A DNA stretch of 64,000 nucleotides from Hydrogenophaga sp. (GCA_016741995.1 JACVCO010000015.1:1-64000); one strand, 5' to 3'; shown: positions 26,733-35,886, counted from the first letter of the stretch. The notes: generated from the letters alone by a model not told the origin. Program-made: numbers and translations.

Positions 26733-28009
26733 CAGTTGGCGGAATACGTGACGCGGTAGATCGCGCCCACGTAGTCGTCGGAGATGAGGATCGAGCCGTC
26801 CTTCATCTGCGCCACGTCCACCGGGCGGCCCTTGTAGACGCCGTTGGCGTCGAGCCAGCCTTCGGCGAAGACCTCGCTCGCGCCCGCGGTGCCATCGGCC
26901 TTGAGCGGGATGAAGTTGATCAGCGCGCCACTGGGCTTGGTGCGGTTCCACGAGCCGTGCGCGGCCACGAACATGCCGCCCTGGTACTTCGCGGGGAACT
27001 GCTTGCCGCTGTAGAACGTCATGCCGAGCTGCGCCTGGTGGGCCGGGAACTCCACCTGCGGCGCGATGGCATTGGCCGGTTCCTTCATGTCTTTCAGGTC
27101 GGGCGCCGCGCCCGAACCCGCCACCTTGAACTTGCCGTTCCAGTACGGGTAGCCGAAATGCTCGCCCACCTTGGTGGAGCGGTTGAGCTCACCCGGCGGC
27201 ACCTCGTCGCCCAGGCCATCGGTCTGGTTGTCGGTCCACCACACCGTCTTGTCCTTGGGGTTGATGTCCATGCCCACGGAGTTGCGGATGCCGCGCGAAT
27301 AGACCTCGCGCTTGGAGCCGTCGAAGGCGTTCATGCGCACGATGCCGCCGATGCCCAGCTTGTCGTACAGCTCGACCTTGCCCGCGGGCTGCACGTTGTA
27401 GGGCTGGCCGAGCGCGATGTAGAGCGTGCCGTCGTCGGCCACGCGGCACACGCGCGCGCCGTGGTTGAACGACTCTTCCTCCACCGGGATCAGGCCGCCT
27501 TGCGGCACGACCTCGATCACCGCCACGTCCGGGCCTTCGTAGAAGAACTCGGCCGCGGGGAAGTTGAGCACGCGGTTGTGCTCGACCACGATGAGGAAAC
27601 CGTCCTTGGTCCAGCACACGCCGTTGGGCACCTTGAAATTCAGCGAGGGGGCGAAGGGCTTGACCTCGTCGGCGGCGCCGTCGCCGTTGCGGTCGGTCAC
27701 GGCCCACACGCGCGTCTTGCGCGTGCCCACGAACAGCATGTTGGTGTTGGGCGCTACGGCCATGTGGCGCGCGTCGGGCACCACGGCGTAGAGATCGATC
27801 TTGAAGCCCGGGGGCAGCTTCACGTTCTTCAGGTTGGCCTTGATCGCTTCCGCGTTGCGGCCTTCCTGGGGCACGGGGGGAATGTTCAGGTCGGTGCCCG
27901 AGACCTTGAACTGCTTGAGCGCTTGCAGGTTGTCCCTGCCGGCCTGGGCGGAGGCGGACGTGACGAGTCCGCACAGCAGCAATGCTGCGATGAGCTGGGT
28001 CGCTTTCAT
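26732..28009 (-). CDS. PQQ-dependent sugar/sorbosone dehydrogenase-like quinoprotein
   Basis: This 425-residue periplasmic protein has a signal peptide (MKATQLIAALLLCGLVTSASA). The six-bladed beta-propeller includes APNTNMLFVGTRK, RGIRNSVGMDINP, and C-terminal GWLDANGVYKGRPVDV and SDDYVGAIYRV segments, as in soluble aldose sugar or L-sorbosone dehydrogenases that use PQQ. AGGAG lies 5 bases before the ATG. No pqqABCDE biosynthesis genes are in this window, and the downstream receptor resembles a PQQ importer. The true substrate is unknown. Confidence 0.9.
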   Translation of the reverse strand: MKATQLIAALLLCGLVTSASAQAGRDNLQALKQFKVSGTDLNIPPVPQEGRNAEAIKANLKNVKLPPGFKIDLYAVVPDARHMAVAPNTNMLFVGTRKTRVWAVTDRNGDGAADEVKPFAPSLNFKVPNGVCWTKDGFLIVVEHNRVLNFPAAEFFYEGPDVAVIEVVPQGGLIPVEEESFNHGARVCRVADDGTLYIALGQPYNVQPAGKVELYDKLGIGGIVRMNAFDGSKREVYSRGIRNSVGMDINPKDKTVWWTDNQTDGLGDEVPPGELNRSTKVGEHFGYPYWNGKFKVAGSGAAPDLKDMKEPANAIAPQVEFPAHQAQLGMTFYSGKQFPAKYQGGMFVAAHGSWNRTKPSGALINFIPLKADGTAGASEVFAEGWLDANGVYKGRPVDVAQMKDGSILISDDYVGAIYRVTYSAN

Positions 28010-28128
28010 GTGTCTCCTCTTTGGTGGAACCCGAGCGGGTCGGGCGAACTCATTGTGGTGGGCCCCCCGCGATGGCCACAAGCGCCGGGGCAATATCCCA
28101 CCGTGGCCTGTGCCTGTTGTGCGACGAA

Positions 28129-29055
28129 ATGGAACAACCCGACCCCCACCGCCCCCACCCGCGCCGGCGCACCGTGCTCGGCCTGGCCCTGGCGCCGCTG
28201 GCCGCAGCGGCACAAGCGCCCGATCCGATCTTGCAGCGCAACATGCCCACCAGCGGGGAAGCCATCCCCGCGGTCGGCCTGGGCACGTGGATCACCTTCA
28301 ACGTGGGCAACGACCCGCGCGCCCGCGCGCAGAGCACCGACGTGGTCCGCGCCTTCTTCGCCGGCGGCGGGCGGCTGATCGACAGCTCGCCCATGTACGG
28401 TTCCTCGCAACCGGTGATCGGCGAGGCGCTGGCGCGGCTCGGCATGCCGCGCGCGCTGTTCTCGGCCGAGAAGGTGTGGACGGGTAGCGGCGCGCGCGGG
28501 CCGGCGCAGATCGAGGCCTCGCGCGCGCACTGGGGCGTGCCGCGCTTCGATCTGCTGCAGGTGCACAACCTGCTCGCGTGGGAAGAGCAACTGCCCTTGC
28601 TGCAGCGCATGAAGGCCGAGGGGCGCGTGCGCTACGTGGGCATCAGCACCTCCGAGGGGCGCCGCCACGACGAGTTCGAGCGCATCCTGCGCACGCAGGC
28701 CATCGACACCATCCAGCTCACCTACAACCCGCTCGACCGTGAGGCCGAGCAGCGCCTGCTGCCGCTGGCGCAGGAGCGCGGCGTGGCGGTGCTGGCCAAC
28801 CGCAACTTCCGCGAAGGCCAGCTCACGCGCGCGCTGGCGCGCCACCCGCTGCCCGCGTGGGCCGGGCCCGAGGCCGGCGCCACGAGCTGGGCGCAGCTGA
28901 TCCTTAAGTTCGTGCTGGCCCACCCGGCCGTCACCTGCGCCATCCCGGCCACGCGGCAGGTGGCGCATGTGCGCGAGAACCTGGCCGCCGCGCGCGGCCC
29001 CTTGCCGAACGCGGCGCTGCGCGACCGCATCGCGCGCACCATCGCCGCGCTCTAG
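28129..29055 (+). CDS. Tat-exported aldo/keto reductase family protein
   Basis: This 308-residue protein has a twin-arginine leader (RRRTVLGLALAPLAAAAQA) followed by an AKR barrel. The catalytic tetrad appears complete: Asp and Tyr in LIDSSPMYG, Lys in SAEKVW and His in LLQVHN. Most AKRs are cytoplasmic; secreted ones are a minority, and their NADPH supply is unexplained. It is divergent from the PQQ operon, so a shared role in periplasmic sugar or aldehyde chemistry is possible but unproven. Confidence 0.9.
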   Translation: MEQPDPHRPHPRRRTVLGLALAPLAAAAQAPDPILQRNMPTSGEAIPAVGLGTWITFNVGNDPRARAQSTDVVRAFFAGGGRLIDSSPMYGSSQPVIGEALARLGMPRALFSAEKVWTGSGARGPAQIEASRAHWGVPRFDLLQVHNLLAWEEQLPLLQRMKAEGRVRYVGISTSEGRRHDEFERILRTQAIDTIQLTYNPLDREAEQRLLPLAQERGVAVLANRNFREGQLTRALARHPLPAWAGPEAGATSWAQLILKFVLAHPAVTCAIPATRQVAHVRENLAAARGPLPNAALRDRIARTIAAL

Positions 29056-29072
29056 CGCACCAGGAACACGGC

Positions 29073-29758
29073 ATGAGCGAATGGTGGACCTACCGACCCG
29101 CGGACTTCCTGATGTTCGCGCCCGACACCTATTGGCGCCTGTTCGAGCTGCACAACGCGGCGTGGTGGCCGCTGGGCCTGCTGGCCAACGCGCTCGTGCT
29201 GGCCATGGCCATTGCGCTGTGGCGCGGCCATGCGCTCGCGCCGCGCCTGGGCGCGGGCCTGGGCGCGGGCCTGATGGCGGTGTTGAGCGCCGCCGTGGCC
29301 TGGGGCTTCGTGTGGCGCCTGTACGTGCCGATCAACTGGGGGGCGCAGGCGCTGGCGGGGCTGTTCGCGCTCGCGGCCCTGGGCTGGCCACTGCTCGCGC
29401 CCGAAGGCCACCTGCGGCCCTCGCGCGCGGGCGCCGTGCTGATGGCGCTGGCCGCGCTCTCGTGGCCGCTGATGGCCTGGGCCGGCGAACGCCCGCTGGT
29501 GCAGGCCGAACTGATCGGCCTGGCGCCCGACCCGACCGCCGTGGCCGGGCTGGGCCTGCTGCTGCAGTGGCGCGTGCGCTCCGCCGCGGGCCAGGCCCTG
29601 TGGTGGGCGCTGATCGCGCTGGGCGTGCTCGCCTGCCTGGTCAGCGCCGCCACGCTCGCCACCATGGACGATCCGCAGGCGCTCGCGCCGCTGGCCGCGG
29701 CCTCCATCGCGCTCGGCGGGGCCCTGGCCCGCCGGCGCACGCTGACACAATCGGCGCC

Positions 29759-29762
<4 letters not shown>
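29073..29762 (+). CDS. DUF6064 family membrane protein
   Basis: This 229-residue protein has about six hydrophobic segments. The N-terminus MSEWWTYRPADFLMF...YWRLFELHN is the DUF6064 signature. The family has no known function. It sits 17 bases after the aldo/keto reductase, and its stop overlaps the thiD start (ATGA), so the three are probably cotranscribed. Confidence 0.88.
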
Positions 29763-30562
<800 letters not shown>

Positions 30563-30584
30563 GGCCCGGCCCGCCCGGCCCGGC

Positions 30585-30598
30585 TTGACCCTGGTCAA
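30585..30598. promoter_or_regulatory. FNR/FixK-type box upstream of dps
   Basis: TTGACC-CT-GGTCAA is a perfect dyad matching the TTGA-N6-TCAA consensus of FNR, ANR and FixK regulators. Its centre is 41.5 bases from a possible start near 30633, set by a weak -10 TAAGCT at 30621-30626. That is the spacing of class II activation. No in-window regulator has the Fnr recognition helix. Confidence 0.45.
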
Positions 30599-30659
30599 CA
30601 CGGCGGCACGCGCGCGGCGCTAAGCTCGGGGCCGTCGTTCGTCCCTTTCAGGAGCCCCC

Positions 30660-31160
30660 ATGAGCAAGAAGACCACCAAGCCCGTCATGGCCGTGAACAT
30701 CGGCATCAGCGAGAAAGACCGCGCCGCCATCGCCAAGGGCCTGAGCCACCTGCTGGCCGACACCTACACGCTCTACCTCACCACGCACAACTTCCACTGG
30801 AACGTCACCGGCCCGATGTTCAACAGCCTGCACGCCATGTTCATGGCGCAGTACACCGAGCTGTGGAACGCGGTGGATCCGATCGCCGAGCGCATCCGCT
30901 CGCTGGGCCACGTGGCGCCCGGCAGCTACGCCGAATTCGCCAAGCTCAGCTCGCTGCCCGACGCGCCCACCACCCCGCCCAAGGCGCTGGAGATGGTGGC
31001 CATCCTCGCCAAGGGCCACGAAGGCGCGGCGCGCACCGCGCGCGGCCTGTTCGACCTGGTGGGCAATGCCAACGACGAACCCACGGCCGACGTGCTGGTG
31101 CAGCGCCTCACGGTGCACGAGCAGGCGGCCTGGATGCTGCGCTCGCTGCTGGAAGCCTGA
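30660..31160 (+). CDS. dps: Dps-family ferritin-like DNA-binding/iron-storage protein
   Basis: This 166-residue four-helix protein would form a 12-mer that oxidises and stores iron and protects DNA. Ferroxidase-region residues His46 (HFHW), His58, Asp73 and Glu77 (VDPIAER) are present. The acidic ligand usually four residues after the second His (Asp67 in E. coli) is Met62 here, so the ferroxidase centre may be altered. A Lys-rich N-terminus could contact DNA. AGGAG lies upstream. A candidate FNR-type box precedes it. Confidence 0.94.
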   Translation: MSKKTTKPVMAVNIGISEKDRAAIAKGLSHLLADTYTLYLTTHNFHWNVTGPMFNSLHAMFMAQYTELWNAVDPIAERIRSLGHVAPGSYAEFAKLSSLPDAPTTPPKALEMVAILAKGHEGAARTARGLFDLVGNANDEPTADVLVQRLTVHEQAAWMLRSLLEA

Positions 31161-31174
31161 GCGCGGTTCGATCC

Positions 31175-31480
31175 TCAGTCGCGCCCGCGCTTGCGCGGGC
31201 GCTTCGTTTCCGTCTTCAGCACCTCGCCCGAGCGCGCGTCCACATACAGCTCCACGCGGTCGCCGTTGGCCGCGTAGGCTTTCACCTCATAGAGTTTGTC
31301 GCTCTCGCGCTCCACCTCGTGGATGTCGCGGTAGCCCTGGCGCTGCAGGGCCTCGGTGATCTGGCCGAAGCCCATGGCGGCCGGGCCCGCGGCGGGCGCT
31401 GCCGGTGCCTGGGCGATGGCCAGGCCGGTGCCGGCGAGCGCGGTGGTCAGGATCAGGGGCAACAGCACGGTGTTCTTCAT
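31175..31480 (-). CDS. PepSY domain-containing periplasmic protein
   Basis: This 101-residue protein has a signal peptide (MKNTVLLPLILTTALAGTGLAIAQ), a short Ala/Pro linker and one PepSY-like domain. That domain includes ITEALQRQGYRDIHEVERES and VELYVDARSGEVLKTE, and the protein ends in a basic tail. ATG 31480 is preferred because the signal peptide starts there. It is divergent from a second PepSY gene and a PhoP/PhoQ-like system. Such small PepSY proteins often sit beside these sensors and may modulate them. Confidence 0.9.
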   Translation of the reverse strand: MKNTVLLPLILTTALAGTGLAIAQAPAAPAAGPAAMGFGQITEALQRQGYRDIHEVERESDKLYEVKAYAANGDRVELYVDARSGEVLKTETKRPRKRGRD

Positions 31481-31558
31481 GGCGGTTCCTTTCGATGTCG
31501 GTTGGTGGTTGCATGGCACCCCGCGGCGCCATGGGGATGCACTGTGCAAAACGCGCCC

Positions 31559-31595
31559 TGAACACCGCGTGAACCCCGGGTTCATGAAGCGTTCA
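31559..31595. promoter_or_regulatory. Facing direct-repeat pairs, candidate response-regulator operator
   Basis: TGAAC occurs at 31559-31563 and 31570-31574, and its complement GTTCA at 31580-31584 and 31591-31595. Each pair has an 11-base period, and the two pairs face each other around 31577. PhoP/OmpR-family regulators bind direct repeats of 11-base period, so each pair would serve one of the two divergent PepSY genes. The second pair overlaps the ATG at 31584. Confidence 0.55.
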
Positions 31596-31964
31596 TGCGC
31601 GCTGTGGCAGGCTGCACGGGTGCTGCCCATTTCCTTTGCCCCCTGTGCGCGCGCCCTCGGTGCGCTGGCCCTCGCGCTGGCGCTGCTGCCTGCATTCGCG
31701 AAAGACCAGGACCGCGCACGCGAAGCCGTGCGCCGCGGCGAAGCGGTGCCGCTGGCGCAGGTCACGGCCCACGCGCTGCGCACCTTCGGCGGGCGCGTGA
31801 TCGAGGTGGACATCGACGGCGAGCGCCGCCGCATCGAGTACGAACTGGAGCTGCTGCTCGACGACGGCCGGGTGATCGAGCTCAAGTACGAGGGCCGCAC
31901 CGGCCACCTGATCGAGATCAAGGGCCAGCGCCTGGAAACCCTGTTCACCCGCGAGCGCCGCTGA
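31584..31964 (+). CDS. PepSY domain-containing protein preceding a two-component system
   Basis: This frame encodes 126 residues from ATG 31584, with a hydrophobic leader ending LLPAFA. It is followed by a PepSY-like domain (REAVRRGEAVPLAQV, YELELLLDDGRVIELKYEG). Neither ATG 31584 nor the in-frame GTG 31620 has a good ribosome-binding site. GTG 31620 would give a normal 27-residue signal peptide and leave the facing repeats in the promoter, so the shorter form is quite possible. The response-regulator gene follows 4 bases later. Confidence 0.8.
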   Translation: MKRSCALWQAARVLPISFAPCARALGALALALALLPAFAKDQDRAREAVRRGEAVPLAQVTAHALRTFGGRVIEVDIDGERRRIEYELELLLDDGRVIELKYEGRTGHLIEIKGQRLETLFTRERR

Positions 31965-31968
31965 CACC

Positions 31969-32625
31969 ATGCGCATCCTGATCGCCGAGGACGACCCGCG
32001 CCTGCTGGTGCAACTGGGCGACGCGCTGCAGGCCGCGGGTTACACCGTGGACCTGGCCGACAACGGCACCGACGCCCAGCACCTGGGCCTCACGCGGCCG
32101 CCCGATGCGGTGGTGCTCGACCTCGGCCTGCCCGGGCGCGACGGCCTGAGCGTGCTGCGCCACTGGCGCGAGGCCGGCAGCACAGTGCCGGTGCTGGTGC
32201 TCACCGCGCGCGGCTCGTGGCAGGACAAGGTGCACGGCATGGACGCGGGCGCCGACGACTACCTGGCCAAGCCGTTCGAGCTGGAAGAACTGCTGGCGCG
32301 CCTGCGGGCGCTGCTGCGCCGCGCCAGCGGCCTGGCCAGCCCGGTGCTGCAGCACGGTGCGCTGCGCCTGGACACGCGCACCCGCGCGCTGCAGGTCGAT
32401 GGCCGCGCGGTCGACCTCACGGCCTTCGAGTACCGCCTGCTCAACACCTTCATGCACCACCCGGGCCGCGTGCTCTCGCGCGCCGAGCTCACCGAACGCC
32501 TGTACGACGAAGCCAGCGAGCGCGACAGCAACACGCTCGACGTGTTCATCGCGCGGCTGCGCCGCAAGCTGCCCGACGGCTGCATCGCCACGGTGCGCGG
32601 CCAAGGCTTCAGGCTCGACGCATGA
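31969..32625 (+). CDS. PhoP-like OmpR-family response regulator
   Basis: This 218-residue protein has a receiver domain with acidic pocket EDD at residues 7-9, phosphoacceptor Asp51 and Lys101. The C-terminal winged helix contains RVLSRAELTERLYDEASE and NTLDVFIARLRRKL. The DNA-binding domain wording is of the PhoP/QseB branch. Its stop overlaps the kinase start (ATGA). It may bind the facing 11-base repeats at 31559-31595 and so control both PepSY genes and itself. Confidence 0.95.
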   Translation: MRILIAEDDPRLLVQLGDALQAAGYTVDLADNGTDAQHLGLTRPPDAVVLDLGLPGRDGLSVLRHWREAGSTVPVLVLTARGSWQDKVHGMDAGADDYLAKPFELEELLARLRALLRRASGLASPVLQHGALRLDTRTRALQVDGRAVDLTAFEYRLLNTFMHHPGRVLSRAELTERLYDEASERDSNTLDVFIARLRRKLPDGCIATVRGQGFRLDA

Positions 32626-34022
32626 CGACCCCACCCGTCTCGCTCCAGCGCCGCCTGCAATGGGCCGCTTCGGTGCTGGTGCTGCTGGCGCTGCTGCTCG
32701 CGGCGGTCGGCCTGCACCGCCTGTTCCGCGACCACGCCGAGCGCGAATTCGACGCGCGCCTTCAGCGCCAGCTCGACGACCTGACCGCGGCGCTGCAGGT
32801 GCGCACCGGACCCGACGGGCTGGCCGCGCTCGGCCTGCGCCGCGAACCCGCCGACCCACTGTTCCACCAGCCCGGCAGCGGCCTGTACTGGCTCGCGCTG
32901 CCCGAGGGCGGCGAGCCGCTGCGCTCGCGCTCGTGGTGGGACGCCACACCGGACATCACCGCCACACCCCCCGCCGGGCTCGACGGCGCCAGCGCCTGGC
33001 CGCAGACCGCCGCCGGCCCGCAGGGCGAACCGCTGCGCCTGTGGCTGCGCCGCGTGCAACCCGCGGGCTGGGACGGCGCGGTGGTGCTCGTGGTCGCCAG
33101 CGACGCGAGCGCGCTCGAAGCCGCGAGCCGCTCCTTCGCGCGCGGCCTGGGCGCCTCCCTGGCGCTGCTCGCGCTGCTGCTGGTGCTGGCCTCGCACGCG
33201 CAGGTGCGGCTGGGCCTGGTGCCGCTGCGCCGCCTGCAGGCCGCGCTGGCGGCGCTGCGCGAACGCCGCAGCGCGCGCATCGACGGCCACCACCCGGCCG
33301 AGGTGCAGCCGCTGGTGGACGAACTCAACCAGGTGCTCGACCAGCGCCAGGCCCTGGTCGACCAGGCCGAAGCGCAGGCCGGCAACCTGGCGCACGCGCT
33401 CAAGACGCCATTGGCCGTGCTGGGCCAGCTCGCGCAGGCCGACACCGGCCTGCCGCCCGAGGCGCGCACCCTGCTGCGCGAACAGCTCAACACCATGCAG
33501 CGCCAGATCGACTGGCACCTGATGCGCTCGCGCGCCACCGCCTCGGTGCAGGGTGGGCAGGCGCGGGCTGTGCTGCACGAGGTGCTGCCGCCGCTGCTGC
33601 GCACCGTCGCGCGCCTGCACCCGGCCATCGACATCGCGGCCGACGACGGCACGGCCCTGCCCGCACCGCGCATCACGCCGCACGACCTGCACGAGGTGCT
33701 GGGCAACCTGCTCGACAACGCGGCGCGCCACGCGCGCCGGCACGTGCACCTGGGCCTGCAGGCGGCCGACGGCGGGCTGTGCCTGACGGTGGATGACGAC
33801 GGCCCGGGCATCGCGCCCGCGGCGCGCGCGCAGGCCCTGGTGCGCGGCAAGCGGCTCGACGAAACGCGGCGCGGCAGCGGCCTGGGCCTGGCCATCGTGG
33901 CCGATCTGGTCGAGGTCTATGGCGGGCGCGTGGCGCTCGGCGAATCGCCGCAGGGCGGCCTGCGCGCGCAGGCCTGGCTGCCGCTGGCGATCACCCCGGC
34001 CGCGCCACCGGTGCCGGCGTGA
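32622..34022 (+). CDS. PhoQ-like membrane sensor histidine kinase
   Basis: This 466-residue sensor has membrane helices at about residues 13-32 and 178-196, with a periplasmic sensing domain between them. A HAMP-like linker precedes a HisKA segment NLAHALKTPLAVL containing the phospho-His. The ATPase domain has GNLLDNAARHA, DDDGPGIAP and GSGLGLAIV. It is the cognate partner of the upstream regulator. The sensing domain is not rich in acidic clusters, so Mg2+ sensing as in PhoQ is not evident. Its 3' end overlaps the convergent DMT gene by 32 bases. Confidence 0.94.
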   Translation: MTTPPVSLQRRLQWAASVLVLLALLLAAVGLHRLFRDHAEREFDARLQRQLDDLTAALQVRTGPDGLAALGLRREPADPLFHQPGSGLYWLALPEGGEPLRSRSWWDATPDITATPPAGLDGASAWPQTAAGPQGEPLRLWLRRVQPAGWDGAVVLVVASDASALEAASRSFARGLGASLALLALLLVLASHAQVRLGLVPLRRLQAALAALRERRSARIDGHHPAEVQPLVDELNQVLDQRQALVDQAEAQAGNLAHALKTPLAVLGQLAQADTGLPPEARTLLREQLNTMQRQIDWHLMRSRATASVQGGQARAVLHEVLPPLLRTVARLHPAIDIAADDGTALPAPRITPHDLHEVLGNLLDNAARHARRHVHLGLQAADGGLCLTVDDDGPGIAPAARAQALVRGKRLDETRRGSGLGLAIVADLVEVYGGRVALGESPQGGLRAQAWLPLAITPAAPPVPA

Positions 34023-34890
34023 TCGGGCGTGCGCCCCACCACAAAGCAAAACCCATCAGCGCCACCCCCAGCAGTTGGCCCGGCGACAGCCAGCGCTGGT
34101 AGACGAGGGCATCGCACAGCAGCGTGACCGCGGGGTAGACGAACTGCAGCAGCGCCGTGCGCGAGGTGTTCAGCCGCGCCATGCCGCCGTAGATGAGCAC
34201 GTAGGCGAAGCCGGTGTGCACCACGCCCAGCGCGGCAAGCCAGCCCCAGGCCGGGCCCCACGCGGGCCAGCCCTGCCACAGCAGCCAGGGCCACAGCACC
34301 AGCGCCCCCACGGCGCACTGCCACCAGGCCAGCGCCAGCGGCGGCACCGGTGTGCGGGCGCGCAGCAGCAGGCCCACCGCGGTCTGCCCCACCACGGCCA
34401 CCAGGCACAGGCCCACGCCCAGCAGCGACACCACGGCCCCCGCCCCGAGCAGGCCCGTGGCCAGCGCCAGCCCCGCCAGCGCGAGCAGCACCGCCGCAAG
34501 GCGCTCGCGCGGCAGCGGCTCGCCCAGCCACCAGGCGCCCGCCACCATCAGGCACAGCGGCTGCACGTGGAACACCACCGTGGCCAGGCCCACCGACAGG
34601 TGCTGGATCGCGACGAAGAACACGACCCAGCTCAGCACCACCAGGGCCGCGGCCACCACCACCCGCACCGCCGTGCCCGCGGGCAGGCGCCACAACGGGG
34701 CGCGCTGCGTGGCCCAGGCCCACAGCGTGAGCGCGAGCAGCCCGAAGGCGCAGCGGAACCAGGCGGCCGAGGCCGCGTCGCTGCCCGATTCGAGCAGGAA
34801 GACACCCAGGGTGCCAAGAACGGCGCCGCCCGCGGCCATGCGCCAGGCGGCCGCGCGGTCATCCACGAACGATCGATCGACGGCATTCAT
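33991..34890 (-). CDS. EamA/DMT-superfamily membrane transporter
   Basis: This 299-residue protein has ten predicted membrane helices in two EamA repeats; motifs include FVAIQHLSVGLATVVFHVQP and TGFAYVLIYGGMARLNTSR. Members export amino acids or metabolites. It is divergent from a LysR gene (34965), an arrangement like argP-argO or lysG-lysE, which suggests substrate-induced export. The substrate is unknown. Confidence 0.92.
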   Translation of the reverse strand: MNAVDRSFVDDRAAAWRMAAGGAVLGTLGVFLLESGSDAASAAWFRCAFGLLALTLWAWATQRAPLWRLPAGTAVRVVVAAALVVLSWVVFFVAIQHLSVGLATVVFHVQPLCLMVAGAWWLGEPLPRERLAAVLLALAGLALATGLLGAGAVVSLLGVGLCLVAVVGQTAVGLLLRARTPVPPLALAWWQCAVGALVLWPWLLWQGWPAWGPAWGWLAALGVVHTGFAYVLIYGGMARLNTSRTALLQFVYPAVTLLCDALVYQRWLSPGQLLGVALMGFALWWGARPITPAPVARPG

Positions 34891-34915
34891 GGCCGCACTG
34901 TGGCCATGGCAACGT

Positions 34916-34941
34916 GTTGCGCAAAGCGGATAATTCGCAAC
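34916..34941. promoter_or_regulatory. Inverted repeat in DMT/LysR divergent promoter
   Basis: GTTGCG and CGCAAC arms are separated by 14 bases including AT-rich GGATAATT. TTGCGCAA at 34917-34924 is itself palindromic. This is a plausible binding region for the LysR protein at 34965. Confidence 0.35.
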
Positions 34942-34964
34942 CCATTCATCCGAAAACCGAATCC

Positions 34965-35828
34965 ATGCGCGCCGACGACCTGCAGATCGACTGGCTCAAG
35001 TGCTTCGTGGCCGTGGTCGACGCGGGCTCGCTGTCGGCGGCCGCGCCCGAGGTGAGCCGCTCGCAATCGGCGGTGAGCATGCAGTTGCAGAAACTGGAAC
35101 GCGCGGTGGGCCGGCCCTTGCTGTTGCGCGGGCCGCGCAAGCTCGAACTCACGCCCGACGGCCAGGCCCTGCTGGGCTACGCGCGCCGCCTGCTCGACCT
35201 GCACGCCGAAGCCCAGGCCGCCATGAAGCCCGACGCGCTCGAGGGCCGCGTGCGCCTGGGCGTGCCCGACGACTACGCCGCGCGCTACCTCACGCCCGTG
35301 CTCAAGCGCTTCGCGGCGCGCCACACGGCGGTGCAGATCGAGCTGCTGTGCGAGCAATCCACCTCGCTGATCCCGCGCGTGGCGCGCGGCGATCTCGACC
35401 TCGCCATCGTCTCGCGCGACCACGCGCAGCGCGGCACGCTGCTGTTCCACGAGCCGCTGGTGTGGGTGGGCTCACCGCAGTTCGACGTCTGGCGCCGCGA
35501 CCCGCTGCCGATCGCGGTGTACGAAGACACCAGCCTGGCGCGGCGCCACGCGCTCACCACGCTCTCGCAGCAAGGCCGGCGCCACCGGGTCGTCTATCAC
35601 AGCTCCAGCCTGGCGGGCCAGATCGCCGCGGTGGAAAGCGGCCTCGCGGTGGCCGCGCTCACGCAGTGCAGCGCGCCGGCCCACCTGCAGGTGCTGGGGG
35701 CGGAGCACGGGCTGGGCCCGCTGGCCCCGATGGCCGTGGCGGCGTACCGCAGCCGCGCATCGCGCGGCGCGGCCGCGGTGGACAGCCTGCACCGCCTGCT
35801 GGTGCAGACCCTGCGCCAGGCCGCCTGA
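34965..35828 (+). CDS. LysR-family transcriptional regulator
   Basis: This 287-residue regulator has the HTH in MRADDLQIDWLKCFVAVVDAG...SRSQSAVSMQLQKLE and a LysR effector domain. ATG 34965 is chosen because family members begin right before the LDIDWLRCF-type helix; the frame extends upstream to 34914 without a good start. It probably controls the divergent DMT transporter gene. Confidence 0.93.
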   Translation: MRADDLQIDWLKCFVAVVDAGSLSAAAPEVSRSQSAVSMQLQKLERAVGRPLLLRGPRKLELTPDGQALLGYARRLLDLHAEAQAAMKPDALEGRVRLGVPDDYAARYLTPVLKRFAARHTAVQIELLCEQSTSLIPRVARGDLDLAIVSRDHAQRGTLLFHEPLVWVGSPQFDVWRRDPLPIAVYEDTSLARRHALTTLSQQGRRHRVVYHSSSLAGQIAAVESGLAVAALTQCSAPAHLQVLGAEHGLGPLAPMAVAAYRSRASRGAAAVDSLHRLLVQTLRQAA

Positions 35829-35886
35829 TGCACCGTGTTGCAGGCATTGCCGCAGCGCAACAAAAGGGCAACGCACCGGCGCCACA

